A DNA stretch of 64,000 nt from [Eubacterium] cellulosolvens LD2006. GTDB lineage: Bacteria; Bacillota; Clostridia; Lachnospirales; Lachnospiraceae. Below, piece after piece: positions 20,553 through 29,808 of the stretch (position 1 is its first letter; the number at the start of each line of letters is the position of its first letter). The stretch spans positions 171,875 through 235,874 of the forward strand of contig NZ_JHXY01000007.1 of the NCBI RefSeq assembly GCF_000621585.1, written 5' to 3'. Position numbers and translations under genes: made by a program. The notes beneath the pieces are model-generated. The model searched no databases. It saw nothing but the letters and a program-made list of their open reading frames with translations, and was not told the DNA's origin.

Positions 20553-23267
20553 TTACGACCCGAAATAGGCATCTGCTTTCTGTGAATAGCGATAAATCAT
20601 TTTTGCCATATGAATAGCTGTCTGATTCTGCCCTTTCGCGTGGGAAAGCACATATTCCGCCCAGGAGAGTGCTCCGGCCCTGATCGTAAATGTCTGTTTT
20701 CCTTTGCTGATCACGATCTCCGACGCTGTGCTCAGTTTACCTGCTGCAATCGACTTCAGCTCGATGCAGTACTGACCGGAACCGCAGTCCTCCGGCACAA
20801 CTTCTTTTCCGTCAACGGTGAATGTATATGCCTCCGGCTCATCTGTCAGACTGAAGTATACCTGCATCGAGGTATCCGACTGGAGCGCAAGTCCGAGACC
20901 GACATACTTCGCAATGCCTTTCTTATCCGCTACCACCGCATATGGCTGAAGGTCTTTTGCCGTTATATCCGACAGCTTGTCCGTAATCTTTGCCGTCTCC
21001 GTCCTGTATCCGGTCATCAGCTGTGTATAACCGCAGTAATTGCGAATCGCTTTTACCAGATCAATCGTCTTTTCTCCGTAAAGCCCGGGCTTTGCAAGAT
21101 AGGTATCTGTGATGGCACCGATGCTGAACGCATAAGAGGAAATCGTCTTTTTCCCGGAGATAAGGCCGATCTCTTTGCCATCCTTATCAATCAGTTTCAG
21201 CTCGATGGTATCGTTGATCTGTTTTGCCGGAACAAAGATCTGCGTCTCGTAGATCTCATTTTTTCCGGACGCGTAGTGTTCAAGCTCCGAGAGTTTCTGT
21301 ACCGTTTCTTTTCCATCGACCGTAAAGACAACACTCGGATCCGCTTTTTCCACCGCGGCCGGATCCGTAAAGCGCAGCATGATCTCCGCGCCGATCTTTC
21401 CCTTCAGCGAGAGACCGGTTCCATATACCTGACCGGTAATCCCTGCTGCGGCCGGCGTCGGCGTTGCTGGAACTTTTGTTGGCGTAACCGGTACAGGGGT
21501 CGGCGTCGCAGGCTTAGGTGTCGGCGTCGCAGGTACTGCCGTTGGAGTTGCAGGTACCGGCGTCGGCGTTGCAGGAACGGCTGTCGGTGTTGCCGGTACA
21601 GGGGTTGGGGTCGCAGGCTTTGGTGTCGGCGTCGCGGACACAGGCGTAGGTGTAGCCGGTACAGGTGTAGGTGTCGCAGGTACGGGCGTAGGTGTGGCCG
21701 GTGCAGGTGTCGTTCCCTGTGCCACAACGGTCCATGTTCCGTCACCGTTGTCTACGCAGGTATATCCCTCCGGCATATGCCAGTCGGGAACCTCTGTTGT
21801 GTAGGTTCCACCTGTGATCTCCGTGCAGGTGTCCTGTTCTTTTGATGTGCCGTCATAATACATTTTTCCGACGCAGATGCCGGCCGGATCCGAAATAAAG
21901 CTTCCGCCCTTCAGTTTCAGATGACACTTATCTTTCGACGGGTTATTAAGAGCCACCGCTACGCACGGATAGTATGTGTAGGAACCGTCCTTGTTAAATT
22001 TCTGCGCGCCGTGTCCGGTGGCCTCCACCGTTCCGTCATTGACAATCAGTGTGCCCACGGAAGCCAGAATTCCGTAATCAAAACCGCGAATGGTTCCACC
22101 GTTGACCGTGAGATCGTAGGTGATATTATTTCCGCCGCTGTACAGCTCGATCGCTGTTCCATAGGTACTTTCAATCACGCCACCGTTGATCGTAACCTTC
22201 AGCGCTTTGCCCGGGGAACGCTTGTTATCACGATAATAGTCCGGCCGGATCGCCTTATTGCCGACAGAAATTGTTCCGCCATTCATAACGATCTCCGCAT
22301 CGCCGGCCAGACCGATTCCGAAGTTTCCGTACAGGATACCGCCCGATTTTTCATACGGTTCCGTTTCATTTTTGATCAGAGCACCGGCCTCAAGCGTCAG
22401 TTTTCCTCCATCCACATCGATCATATTCTCGTCATTGACCGAGAGCGGCGGCGCATACGCCGTATGGCTGACGATTCCACCTGCAAGTTTCGCATCGTCG
22501 CAGATCGTGAGATCTCCGTAGACCACGATATTTCTCGTGACGGTGCTGTAGGAATCCTCTCGTGTGTTCGTCGTCGTGAGGATATGTCCGTTTGTATTCA
22601 GAACGATCTTCTTATCCTTCGGAATATCGACTTCCACTTCTGTCGCGTCGATATCCGCATCCAGACGGATCGTCTCGCCCCACTCGGCATCAGCGATCGC
22701 CTTCAGAAGATTTTCAAGATTCTTTACCCTCGTCACCTTGTCGCTGAGCACAGGCGCTGCTGTCGGTCCGGGCGTCGCTGTCGGCACAGCGCCTCCGGTC
22801 GGCTCTGCAGGAGTTGTGGGTGTCGGCTTTGCCTGTCCCGGTCCCTTGCAATCCGAGTCCGCCGAGCAGATGAATTTTCCGGATTTCACCTGTCCGTTGA
22901 GGCTGACATGCTCGGTTCCCGTCACCATTCCGCCGCCTTTGGAATCGACGATCTCCACAGAAGCATTGTCGCCGATCAGGACATCTGTCTTGATCTCGAG
23001 TTTATAACCTGCAATGTCAATTTTAATTTTCCTTCCGTACCAGGCGTTGATCTCCGATCCGATCGTGGCGTCTCCGGTCAGAACGACCTCCGCTTCCATC
23101 TCGTAACCGATCAGAGGGCTGATCTCTCCCTTGCCGGTTGCCGGCGCACCATTCACCTGTTCCGCATCTGCCACACTGCTCCGGACCGTTCCTTCCGCCC
23201 AGACAGGCGCTGCCGTACAACAAACTGCCGCTGCCAGAAGAACTGCCAGCACTTTCCTTCTTTTCAT
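20553..23267 (-). CDS. Secreted beta-helix protein sharing terminal modules with the GH48 cellulase
   Basis: This exported protein of 904 residues has a signal peptide (about 1-25) and an N-terminal module (30-120) with [20 protein letters not shown], very like SINMWYGTSVEVDLNGYSIQI of the GH48 protein. A right-handed beta-helix region follows (about 160-530, repeated NGGTI / DGGKL turns, ending [10 protein letters not shown]). A long ATPTPVP linker spans about 520-610, and a C-terminal 295-residue module ends [19 protein letters not shown]. Beta-helix domains often act on or bind polysaccharide, but I see no lyase motif I can name. The start at 23267 follows GGAGGGGG. A good promoter lies at 23320-23348. 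It probably forms its own unit. Confidence 0.8.
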   Translation of the reverse strand: MKRRKVLAVLLAAAVCCTAAPVWAEGTVRSSVADAEQVNGAPATGKGEISPLIGYEMEAEVVLTGDATIGSEINAWYGRKIKIDIAGYKLEIKTDVLIGDNASVEIVDSKGGGMVTGTEHVSLNGQVKSGKFICSADSDCKGPGQAKPTPTTPAEPTGGAVPTATPGPTAAPVLSDKVTRVKNLENLLKAIADAEWGETIRLDADIDATEVEVDIPKDKKIVLNTNGHILTTTNTREDSYSTVTRNIVVYGDLTICDDAKLAGGIVSHTAYAPPLSVNDENMIDVDGGKLTLEAGALIKNETEPYEKSGGILYGNFGIGLAGDAEIVMNGGTISVGNKAIRPDYYRDNKRSPGKALKVTINGGVIESTYGTAIELYSGGNNITYDLTVNGGTIRGFDYGILASVGTLIVNDGTVEATGHGAQKFNKDGSYTYYPCVAVALNNPSKDKCHLKLKGGSFISDPAGICVGKMYYDGTSKEQDTCTEITGGTYTTEVPDWHMPEGYTCVDNGDGTWTVVAQGTTPAPATPTPVPATPTPVPATPTPVSATPTPKPATPTPVPATPTAVPATPTPVPATPTAVPATPTPKPATPTPVPVTPTKVPATPTPAAAGITGQVYGTGLSLKGKIGAEIMLRFTDPAAVEKADPSVVFTVDGKETVQKLSELEHYASGKNEIYETQIFVPAKQINDTIELKLIDKDGKEIGLISGKKTISSYAFSIGAITDTYLAKPGLYGEKTIDLVKAIRNYCGYTQLMTGYRTETAKITDKLSDITAKDLQPYAVVADKKGIAKYVGLGLALQSDTSMQVYFSLTDEPEAYTFTVDGKEVVPEDCGSGQYCIELKSIAAGKLSTASEIVISKGKQTFTIRAGALSWAEYVLSHAKGQNQTAIHMAKMIYRYSQKADAYFGS

Positions 23268-23319
23268 TTCCCCCTCCAATTGTGTAAATTTATTGTATAA
23301 AACGCAAAACTATGACAAT

Positions 23320-23348
23320 ATTATATGAAATATCTGTCTTTTTATCAA
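23320..23348 (-). promoter_or_regulatory. Candidate promoter of the beta-helix gene
   Basis: The minus strand reads TTGATA, 17 bases, then a perfect TATAAT. The start would be near 23313, about 45 bases before the ATG. Confidence 0.65.
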
Positions 23349-23366
23349 TATTTATGTGTTTTTTTC

Positions 23367-23585
23367 TCATCGGGTTCCCTGTGAGGCCGCCCAGATCAGA
23401 GTCACAACGGAGATCGGCAGGAGGTCGTGCGATTTGGAATTGGCCTCCCGGATGAGCCTTGCGACAAAACTGTCGACGACGTCCGGCGTCACAATTATAA
23501 CCAGATGAATTATTCTCTCCTGATCCACGTTCGTCGAAGGGATCAGGCTGGACAGAAGGATCAGAATCGGAATCAGCGAGCCCGG
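23367..23585 (-). pseudogene. Remnant of a YihY/BrkB-family membrane protein
   Basis: The frame reads PGSLIPILILLSSLIPS, then DVVDSFVARLIREANSKS and LLPISVVTLIWAASQGTR before a stop. This matches the N-terminal third of YihY/BrkB proteins, including the first helix and the LxxxxWxASxG signature that follows it. The remaining two thirds are absent, and the region upstream is occupied by the citrate synthase terminator. No start codon with a ribosome-binding site is present. I read it as a decayed gene fragment. The frame open to 23651 is not all homologous. Confidence 0.6.
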
Positions 23586-23611
23586 CATCCGTTTCCTGTC
23601 GCACACAAAAA

Positions 23612-23634
23612 CGGAGCCCGCACAACAGACTCCG
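23612..23634 (-). terminator. Candidate terminator of citrate synthase
   Basis: A 5-bp GC stem (CGGAG with CTCCG) precedes GTTTTTGTG on the minus strand, about 50 bases past the stop codon at 23683. The stem is short, so confidence is moderate. Confidence 0.5.
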
Positions 23635-23682
23635 CAATAACTATGTACCATACCATATTCTTATTTTTTCAACAATATCGGT

Positions 23683-25056
23683 TTACCGGTCCAGATCGCG
23701 GATCAGCATCAGGCTCTCGTAAGCCGGACGGATGATCTTGCCGCGGCCGGCGAGTTCCTCGATCCGGTGTGCGCTCCAGCCGACGATTCTCGCGATCGCG
23801 AACATTGGCGTGAAGAGCTCCTCCGGAATGCCGAGCATGTTGTACAAAAAGCCGCTGTAGAAATCCACATTGGCGCTGACGCCCTTGTACATCTTTCTCT
23901 TGCCGGAGATGATCTGCGGCGCAGCCTCTGCCACGGAAGTGTAGAACTCAAACTCGTCGTATCTGCCCTTCTCTCTTGCCAGCTGCTCGGTGAACGTCTT
24001 CAGCGCGCCCGCCCTCGGATCGGAAACCGAGTAGATCGCATGACCGATTCCGTAGATGAGTCCGGAGCGGTCGAATGCCTCTCCGTTCAAAAGCTTCAGC
24101 AGGTAGGCGTTCAGTTCCTCTCTGTCCCTGTGGTCGTGGACATTCCGCTCAATATCTTCCATCATCTGGCGCACCTTAATGTTGGCGCCGCCGTGTCTCG
24201 GGCCGCTCAAGGAAGCCATCGCAGCCGCAATGACCGAGTAAGTATCCGCACCCGAAGAAGTAACCGTTCTGGTCGTGAAGGTGGAGTTGTTACCGCCGCC
24301 GTGCTCCATATGGAGGATGAGCGCCGCGTCAAGCGCCTGCTCCTCTCCCGGCGTGAAGCTCTTGTCCGGCCGAAGCAGACGGAGCAGATTGCCGGCGAAG
24401 GAGATGCTGTCATCCGGACGGTGGATGTACATACTCTCGTCATTCTCATAGTGGTTGTACGCATGATAGCCGTAGACCGCCAGCATCGGAAAAACGCTGA
24501 TCAGCATCAGCGACTGACGGAGCACGTTCTCCAGCGAAATGTCCCGTGCGTTCGAGTCGTAGGCCTGAAGCGTGAGAATACTGCGCATCATAGAATTCAT
24601 GATATCGTTCGTGGACGCCTTCATGATGACGTCTCTGACAAAATTTACCGGCAGAGATCGGCTCTCGTTGAGGATTCTCCGGAATTCCTCGAGCTCCCCC
24701 TCATTCGGAAGTTCCCCGTAGAGAAGAAGATACGCCACTCTCTCATATCCAAAGCCGGCGCCGTCCTCTACACGTGCAATCAGGTCATATATATTGTATC
24801 CGCGGTAGTAAAGCTGTCCGTCAATCGGCACAAGCTTTCCATCCACGCGTTTTTTCGCGTTGATCATCGAGATTTTTGTGAGTCCGGTTACAACGCCGTT
24901 TCCATCGTTATCTCTGAGACCTCTCTTGACGTTGTGTGTATCATAATATGAAGGATCAATATAATAGGTTTGCGCGCAGGCCTTGATTTCCCTATCCGTA
25001 TACCTTCTGATTTCTTCCGGATCATAAAAATGATGTCTGCTGTTCTCTTTTCCCAT
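23683..25056 (-). CDS. gltA: Citrate synthase
   Basis: This 457-residue enzyme condenses acetyl-CoA and oxaloacetate to citrate. Catalytic residues are visible: the His in LHMEHGGGNNSTFTTR (near residue 250), the His in LSGPRHGGANIK and the Asp in SANVDFYSGFLY. Family glycine motifs such as GIGHAIY are present. The N-terminal extension of about 40 residues is usual for clostridial enzymes. It follows an esterase gene by 70 bases, and an SLC13-type carrier lies at the head of the same run of genes, which hints at carboxylate metabolism. In fermentative Clostridia the enzyme mainly serves glutamate synthesis. Confidence 0.95.
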   Translation of the reverse strand: MGKENSRHHFYDPEEIRRYTDREIKACAQTYYIDPSYYDTHNVKRGLRDNDGNGVVTGLTKISMINAKKRVDGKLVPIDGQLYYRGYNIYDLIARVEDGAGFGYERVAYLLLYGELPNEGELEEFRRILNESRSLPVNFVRDVIMKASTNDIMNSMMRSILTLQAYDSNARDISLENVLRQSLMLISVFPMLAVYGYHAYNHYENDESMYIHRPDDSISFAGNLLRLLRPDKSFTPGEEQALDAALILHMEHGGGNNSTFTTRTVTSSGADTYSVIAAAMASLSGPRHGGANIKVRQMMEDIERNVHDHRDREELNAYLLKLLNGEAFDRSGLIYGIGHAIYSVSDPRAGALKTFTEQLAREKGRYDEFEFYTSVAEAAPQIISGKRKMYKGVSANVDFYSGFLYNMLGIPEELFTPMFAIARIVGWSAHRIEELAGRGKIIRPAYESLMLIRDLDR

Positions 25057-25126
25057 AGGTACCTCCTTTGTAACACATTATGTAAATAATACCACAAACA
25101 GAGATTCCAATGTTATATTTTTTTGA

Positions 25127-26011
25127 TTATGAGACACATTTTACAAAAAATTCACACTCTTCGCGGTTGCAGATGCCGGAATATTTCGTGCGAAGATCCA
25201 GATGAAAGACGTGTCCGAGTTCCTGCTCCCCCGCCGAATAAAAATGATATTCGTAAAGAATCCCTTTCTCCTCGAATGCTTTTGCAAGGGGCGGCGCCTG
25301 ATCCTGCAAAAAATCACCCGAGCAGGTCATCAGAAAGACCGGAGGGAAGTTCGTTGTCAGATTCAGCGCAACCTCGGTCAGCTCCAGTTCTCTCTTCGTT
25401 CCTCTTCCCGGAAGATAATCCTTCATGATCGCCCTTGTGAGACGGTCCCTCGGATCCGTTCCCTTCAGCCCGTAGATCCCGCAGTTCAGCGCTGCCGCCC
25501 GGATCACCAGCTTCTCCGGCACACGGAAGGAAAAATTCGCCGCATAGGCCGGATTTGTGACCACATTCAGATACGTCGCAAGGCCGTGCGCTCCGGCCGA
25601 ATCGCCGACCGCAAAAATCCTGTCCGTATCAAATCCGTACTCACCGGCGTGCTCCAGCAACCAGCCAAAAACCAGATTGGCGTCCTCCATCGGCGCCGGG
25701 AACTTGAACTCCGGCGCCAGACGGTAGGTGAAGTTGACAACGGCAAATCCCAGCTGCGCCAGCGACATACAGTAGAACTGATAGAGTTCCTTGTCGCCGT
25801 ACACGAAGGCTCCCCCGTGAAAGCTCACGATGACCGGCAACACTCCCTGCTCTGTCTTCGGCCGGTAGACGTCCAGCACCTGCCACTTCGGATCCGTCCC
25901 GTAGAGGATATCGTCGAACCGCTGCACGTCCGCGGGCGTGGAGAGCCCTCTGTCCCGGATCACATCGTTTTTCCTGAAACTTCTTCTGATCATTCTCGAC
26001 ATAAACGACAT
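25127..26011 (-). CDS. Alpha/beta-hydrolase (HSL-like esterase)
   Basis: This 294-residue cytoplasmic hydrolase has the oxyanion-hole motif HGGAFVYGD near residue 75 and the nucleophile elbow GDSAGAH near residue 145. A late Asp and the His in GHVFHLDL are candidates for the catalytic triad, together matching the hormone-sensitive-lipase-like carboxylesterases. The ATG at 26011 follows AAGAAGGTG; a GTG three codons upstream is less likely. The gaps to its neighbours are 48 and 70 bases, so it is probably co-transcribed. Natural substrate unknown; acetyl or feruloyl esters of plant polymers are possible but unproven. Confidence 0.85.
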   Translation of the reverse strand: MSFMSRMIRRSFRKNDVIRDRGLSTPADVQRFDDILYGTDPKWQVLDVYRPKTEQGVLPVIVSFHGGAFVYGDKELYQFYCMSLAQLGFAVVNFTYRLAPEFKFPAPMEDANLVFGWLLEHAGEYGFDTDRIFAVGDSAGAHGLATYLNVVTNPAYAANFSFRVPEKLVIRAAALNCGIYGLKGTDPRDRLTRAIMKDYLPGRGTKRELELTEVALNLTTNFPPVFLMTCSGDFLQDQAPPLAKAFEEKGILYEYHFYSAGEQELGHVFHLDLRTKYSGICNREECEFFVKCVS

Positions 26012-26059
26012 TTTGCACACCTTCTTTGTTTCTTTATTTCATATAATCATTTCCTGTGA

Positions 26060-27919
26060 TCAATAAAGGAGATCTTCGACGCTCACCACCAGCCGGAACA
26101 TGCGGTTCGTCAGCGAAGCTGCGTTGACGCAGTCCTTCGCCAGCGGCACGTTGTTCGTGATGATGTTGTCCCCCTGATTCTGAATCACCGTCTCGATGCT
26201 TCTTCTGTTGTTCACCGTCCACACATAGACCTTATGCCCGCGGCTGTGCATCCTTCGGATCAGTCTCGCACTGGCAAAGGTCTCCTCTATACTGAAGTCA
26301 TCGGCCGCCGCAAGACGGTCAATATTCCCGTACGCCAGCTTCATGACGTAGACGGTTCGAATCTCCGGATCCAGTTCTTTGATCCTCTCAAGCACATGAT
26401 AGCGCTGCGACGTGATCACGCAGTATTTCTCAAAGTGCGCCTCCCGGACGACCTCGAGAACGCCTTCTTCAAAGTTCGTCTCATGGCCGTTTGGCTTCAG
26501 CTCTATGTTCAAACGGACATTGGCCAGTCTTGCCAGAGCGATCACCTCCGACAGCAACGGCGGATGCTGGTCGCTGAATTTCCTGTCAAACCAGCTGCCC
26601 GCGTCCATCCTGCTGATTTCGTCATAGTCCTTCTGCCAGGAATAGGCGTTTATCCCGCAGGTCCTGCGAAAGCTTGAGTCATGCATGACAAAAATCCGAC
26701 CGTCTCTGCTCTGCTGTATATCCAGCTCGATCCAGTCCGCCCCCTGCTCAATGGCTCCCTCAAAGGCGGCCATGGTATTTTCCGGATAAAGAGCGCTGGC
26801 TCCCCGGTGGGCACTGACCTCCAGCACATGGATGTCATCGGCACTGACGTTGTACTGACCGTGAACCAGACGCAGGTTGTAGACCACAAAGAGCACAGCC
26901 GTCAAGAGGAACACCATTGTTCTTGCAAGATACTTCGATATGCGCCCCTTCACTCCGGTCTGCTCCTGATTCACCTCTTTTTCCCGATCCCTCTTCCTTT
27001 CGGTCTCCTCAGTCCCCTTCGTCTCCGACACAGGCAGGTGCTCATAAAACAGGACACTGACTCCGGAAAAGCCCACCGGAATCGAAATTGCGGCCATGAC
27101 CTGAAGCACAAGGCGATAGTAATAAACCAGTATCATGTTGGTGCTGCCCGGAAGCGTGATCCTGGCAATGGACCAGAAAGACCGGCGGACCAGGATGATC
27201 AGGACGCTTCCCAGCATAACCAGCGCAAGGAAGACAAGATACAGCAGCAACTGAAGGCCGAGAAGCTTACCGTAATCTGAAACCTTGTGTCTCCTGCCGA
27301 GTTTCTTCGCATACTTCATCGCTTTCCTGTAGTTCGTATCACGAAGGCAGAGGAAATGAAAGACATAGATCCAGTGCATCATACAGAAAGAAAAGGCAAG
27401 GTAGACCAGCAGAATGCCCAGAATATGTACCGGATCGGATTCCACATATTTCGTCAGAATTCCCGGCACACGGATCGTGCTCAGAAAAGAAGAGACGACC
27501 CCAAAGTAAAGAAACGGGAGGAAAAGAAGAACTACCGGAAGAATCCTGAGGTTTTCTGCTTTAAAAAAGGACAGAAGCTTCGAGATTGCAAAGCGAAATG
27601 CCCGGAGAACCGTCACGCGACTTCCCTTTCCTGCCTGATCCAGAATGTAAATCACCGCACAGATATCAACCGCTGTCACCGCAGCCACACAGAGAAGTGC
27701 GACGAGCATCAGCAGAATCACCGCAGGTGTCCGGAAAAAGCCCCTGATATTCTCCGCCGTAAGATAGGAATAACCGAAGAAACGGATCATCGCATTCATC
27801 CCTCTGATGAACGCAGGAAAAAGAACTACGGTTGTGAGAACTTTGAACAAAAACTCAAAGCCCGCCAGCGCCGCCAGATTGAAAAGAAAAATTCTGAAAT
27901 TCCGTCTGATTTTTCCCAT
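26060..27919 (-). CDS. Membrane-anchored glycerophosphodiester phosphodiesterase
   Basis: This protein of about 619 residues has seven or eight hydrophobic segments in its first 340 residues (GPDPase membrane domain) and a C-terminal catalytic domain. That domain has the canonical motifs SAHRGASALYPENTMAAF, WIELDIQQSRDG and FVMHDSSF, including the His-Arg, Glu-x-Asp and second His used for metal binding and phosphodiester hydrolysis. It should cleave glycerophosphodiesters to glycerol-3-phosphate and an alcohol outside the membrane. The start at 27919 follows GGAG. It makes a useful contrast to the four variant domains at 33.7-40.8 kb, where the Arg is lost. Confidence 0.9.
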   Translation of the reverse strand: MGKIRRNFRIFLFNLAALAGFEFLFKVLTTVVLFPAFIRGMNAMIRFFGYSYLTAENIRGFFRTPAVILLMLVALLCVAAVTAVDICAVIYILDQAGKGSRVTVLRAFRFAISKLLSFFKAENLRILPVVLLFLPFLYFGVVSSFLSTIRVPGILTKYVESDPVHILGILLVYLAFSFCMMHWIYVFHFLCLRDTNYRKAMKYAKKLGRRHKVSDYGKLLGLQLLLYLVFLALVMLGSVLIILVRRSFWSIARITLPGSTNMILVYYYRLVLQVMAAISIPVGFSGVSVLFYEHLPVSETKGTEETERKRDREKEVNQEQTGVKGRISKYLARTMVFLLTAVLFVVYNLRLVHGQYNVSADDIHVLEVSAHRGASALYPENTMAAFEGAIEQGADWIELDIQQSRDGRIFVMHDSSFRRTCGINAYSWQKDYDEISRMDAGSWFDRKFSDQHPPLLSEVIALARLANVRLNIELKPNGHETNFEEGVLEVVREAHFEKYCVITSQRYHVLERIKELDPEIRTVYVMKLAYGNIDRLAAADDFSIEETFASARLIRRMHSRGHKVYVWTVNNRRSIETVIQNQGDNIITNNVPLAKDCVNAASLTNRMFRLVVSVEDLLY

Positions 27920-28025
27920 AAACCAACACTCCGAAATCGACACAGGACGCCTTTTGTACCTGCGCGGCGTATCCCAAACAAATAATAAATCGCAAATCAC
28001 TTCAAGCCTGACGCGCAGCCCGGCC

Positions 28026-29177
28026 TTAAGCAACCAGAATCCAGAGCCCCAGAATCAACAGCAGGACCACATTTACCAGGCTGAACCTTAGGATATAAGC
28101 CAGGCGTCTGTCTCCGTACTCCTCCGCAAAAAACTTATACGTAATGAGGCTGGCCATCGACGCGATCAGTGTGCCAAGTCCTCCCAGATTTGTTCCGATC
28201 ACCAGCGCCTTTCCGTTCTCCGTAAAACCGGACAGGAGAATGGCCGCAGGAACATTGCTGACCACCTGGGACGCAAGAACGGAGGTCAGCACTTCCCGGC
28301 CGTCCACAATTTCCTTAAGAAAAGAACGGACAGCGGTGACATTTCCCAGATTTCCGATGAAGACAAAGAAAAAAACAAAGGTAACGAGCAGGGAATAATC
28401 CACCCTGGTCAGCAGTTTTTTCTCTTTGATCCACACAGCCGCCAGCACAAGGACAAATAAAATCCGGTGATCCAGTATCCTCGCCACTGACAAAAGACAG
28501 AGCAGAAAGAGGATCAGGAAGTAGATAAACTTTCCCGTATCAATCTTATTCGCCATAAGCGGTGAATTCTCCCCGTTATTCTTTGCCGATTGCCGGTTGC
28601 TTCTTTTTTTCTTCGTCCCGGCGCCACAGGTAAACAGGGTTCCCAAAAGCACCAGTGCCAGCGAAATCAGCGTATAGGGAAGCATAAGAAGAAGGAAAGC
28701 CTTCACGGAAAACTGATATCGGGAATAGAGATAGAGATTCTGCGGGTTTCCGAAGGGCGTCAACATACTGCCAAGATTCGCACCCACCGTCTCCATAATC
28801 AGTGTCATCATCAGAGCGTTTCCGCGCTCCTCACCCATGTCTCTGAACACCAGGATCGTGAAGGGAACAACCGTCACCAGCGTCACGTCATTGGTCAGAA
28901 ACATACTGAGAAAAAAACTCAAGGTCACAAGAGAAACCGCGATTCCCCGAACGCCGGATACCCTGCGGATCATCCAGCCGCTTAAGGCATGAAAAAAACC
29001 TGCTTCCTGCATACCGGCCACGACCGTCATCAGCGAAAACAGAAGGATCAGCACCCTGCCGTTCACATAGGATGCATATGCAGCCGACGGAGGCACCAGG
29101 ATGCATGAAAGCAGTGCCAGAAGGCCGGACACTACAAGGATGGTTTCTTTTTTTACGAATTCTGTTACACGACTCAC
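28026..29177 (-). CDS. SLC13 / ion-transporter-superfamily permease
   Basis: This 383-residue protein has about 10 hydrophobic helices. The two hallmark hairpins are SMFLTNDVTLVTVVPFT (near residue 95) and GSMLTPFGNPQNLYLYS (near residue 135), as in the ArsB/NhaD/SLC13 superfamily, and a second-half copy has SNVPAAILLSGF. It could carry dicarboxylates, citrate or another anion; the sequence does not decide. The start codon is GTG, preceded by GAGGAACTGAA. It is the first gene of a same-strand run through the GDPD, esterase and citrate synthase genes. Confidence 0.8.
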   Translation of the reverse strand: MSRVTEFVKKETILVVSGLLALLSCILVPPSAAYASYVNGRVLILLFSLMTVVAGMQEAGFFHALSGWMIRRVSGVRGIAVSLVTLSFFLSMFLTNDVTLVTVVPFTILVFRDMGEERGNALMMTLIMETVGANLGSMLTPFGNPQNLYLYSRYQFSVKAFLLLMLPYTLISLALVLLGTLFTCGAGTKKKRSNRQSAKNNGENSPLMANKIDTGKFIYFLILFLLCLLSVARILDHRILFVLVLAAVWIKEKKLLTRVDYSLLVTFVFFFVFIGNLGNVTAVRSFLKEIVDGREVLTSVLASQVVSNVPAAILLSGFTENGKALVIGTNLGGLGTLIASMASLITYKFFAEEYGDRRLAYILRFSLVNVVLLLILGLWILVA

Positions 29178-29342
29178 TTCAGTTCCTCATACCTTGATTC
29201 TTAATGTACAACATCGCGTCGACGACAGTGTATACACGCGAACACGTCGCTCTCGTCCTCAGCGCTCCGCCGCCTAATGCAGGTGCTCTTCGCAAACTCG
29301 CCCGCTTTGTCTTATGCCCTTTGGGCGATGTACAAAGCGGGT

Positions 29343-29492
29343 CTACGCTCCGCTTCGGTCCGCGCTAAGCGAACGTCCCCCGGACGTTCAGCGCCTCAAA
29401 CATGCTCATCACACCAGCGCTATACTCGCGCTTCGGTCTACGCTCCGCTCCGGTCGGTGCTAAACGAACGTCCACCGGACGTTCAGCACCTC
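29343..29492. repeat. Two 55-bp repeats with compensatory stem changes
   Basis: Units at 29343-29397 and 29438-29492 share CTACGCTCCGCT, CGGTC, GCTAA and CGAACGTCC/GGACGTTC. Each folds into a hairpin (29362-29394 and 29456-29490). The outer stem is GCGCT/AGCGC in the first and GTGCT/AGCAC in the second, so the change on one arm is matched on the other. A further hairpin upstream (CCCGCTTTGT with ACAAAGCGGG, near 29309-29340) belongs to the same gap. The remaining 29178-29686 holds no gene I can support. Confidence 0.6.
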
Positions 29493-29686
29493 CGCTCCTA
29501 TCGTTCGCTTTGTATAACCCTGTCATCTTCCGCGTACTTCGATTCCCATGTCTTGTTGTGTAAAATCTGGAACATAGGAAATTATTTTCTACGATACATA
29601 GTATATCACAATTATAAGTTTCACTGCGTATCCCGTGTCACGTTTTTGTCTTGTAGAAATCCCGGAATGATCAACTATCACATAAA

Positions 29687-29743
29687 AGACGGCCGCGCCG
29701 TCGGGTATTCACTAAGGAATCCCCGTTTGCGACGTGGCCGTCT
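29687..29743 (-). terminator. Terminator of cel5A
   Basis: The 11-base arms AGACGGCCGCG and CGTGGCCGTCT pair with one mismatch. On the minus strand the stem is followed by TTTTATG, and on the plus strand by CGTTTTTG, so it may work both ways. It lies 66 bases past the cel5A stop codon. Confidence 0.7.
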
Positions 29744-29808
29744 CGTTTTTGTTTGTCTTTATCCTACCATCCTATGGTTCTACAGAGATGGTTCCTGTAA
29801 TTTTTATA

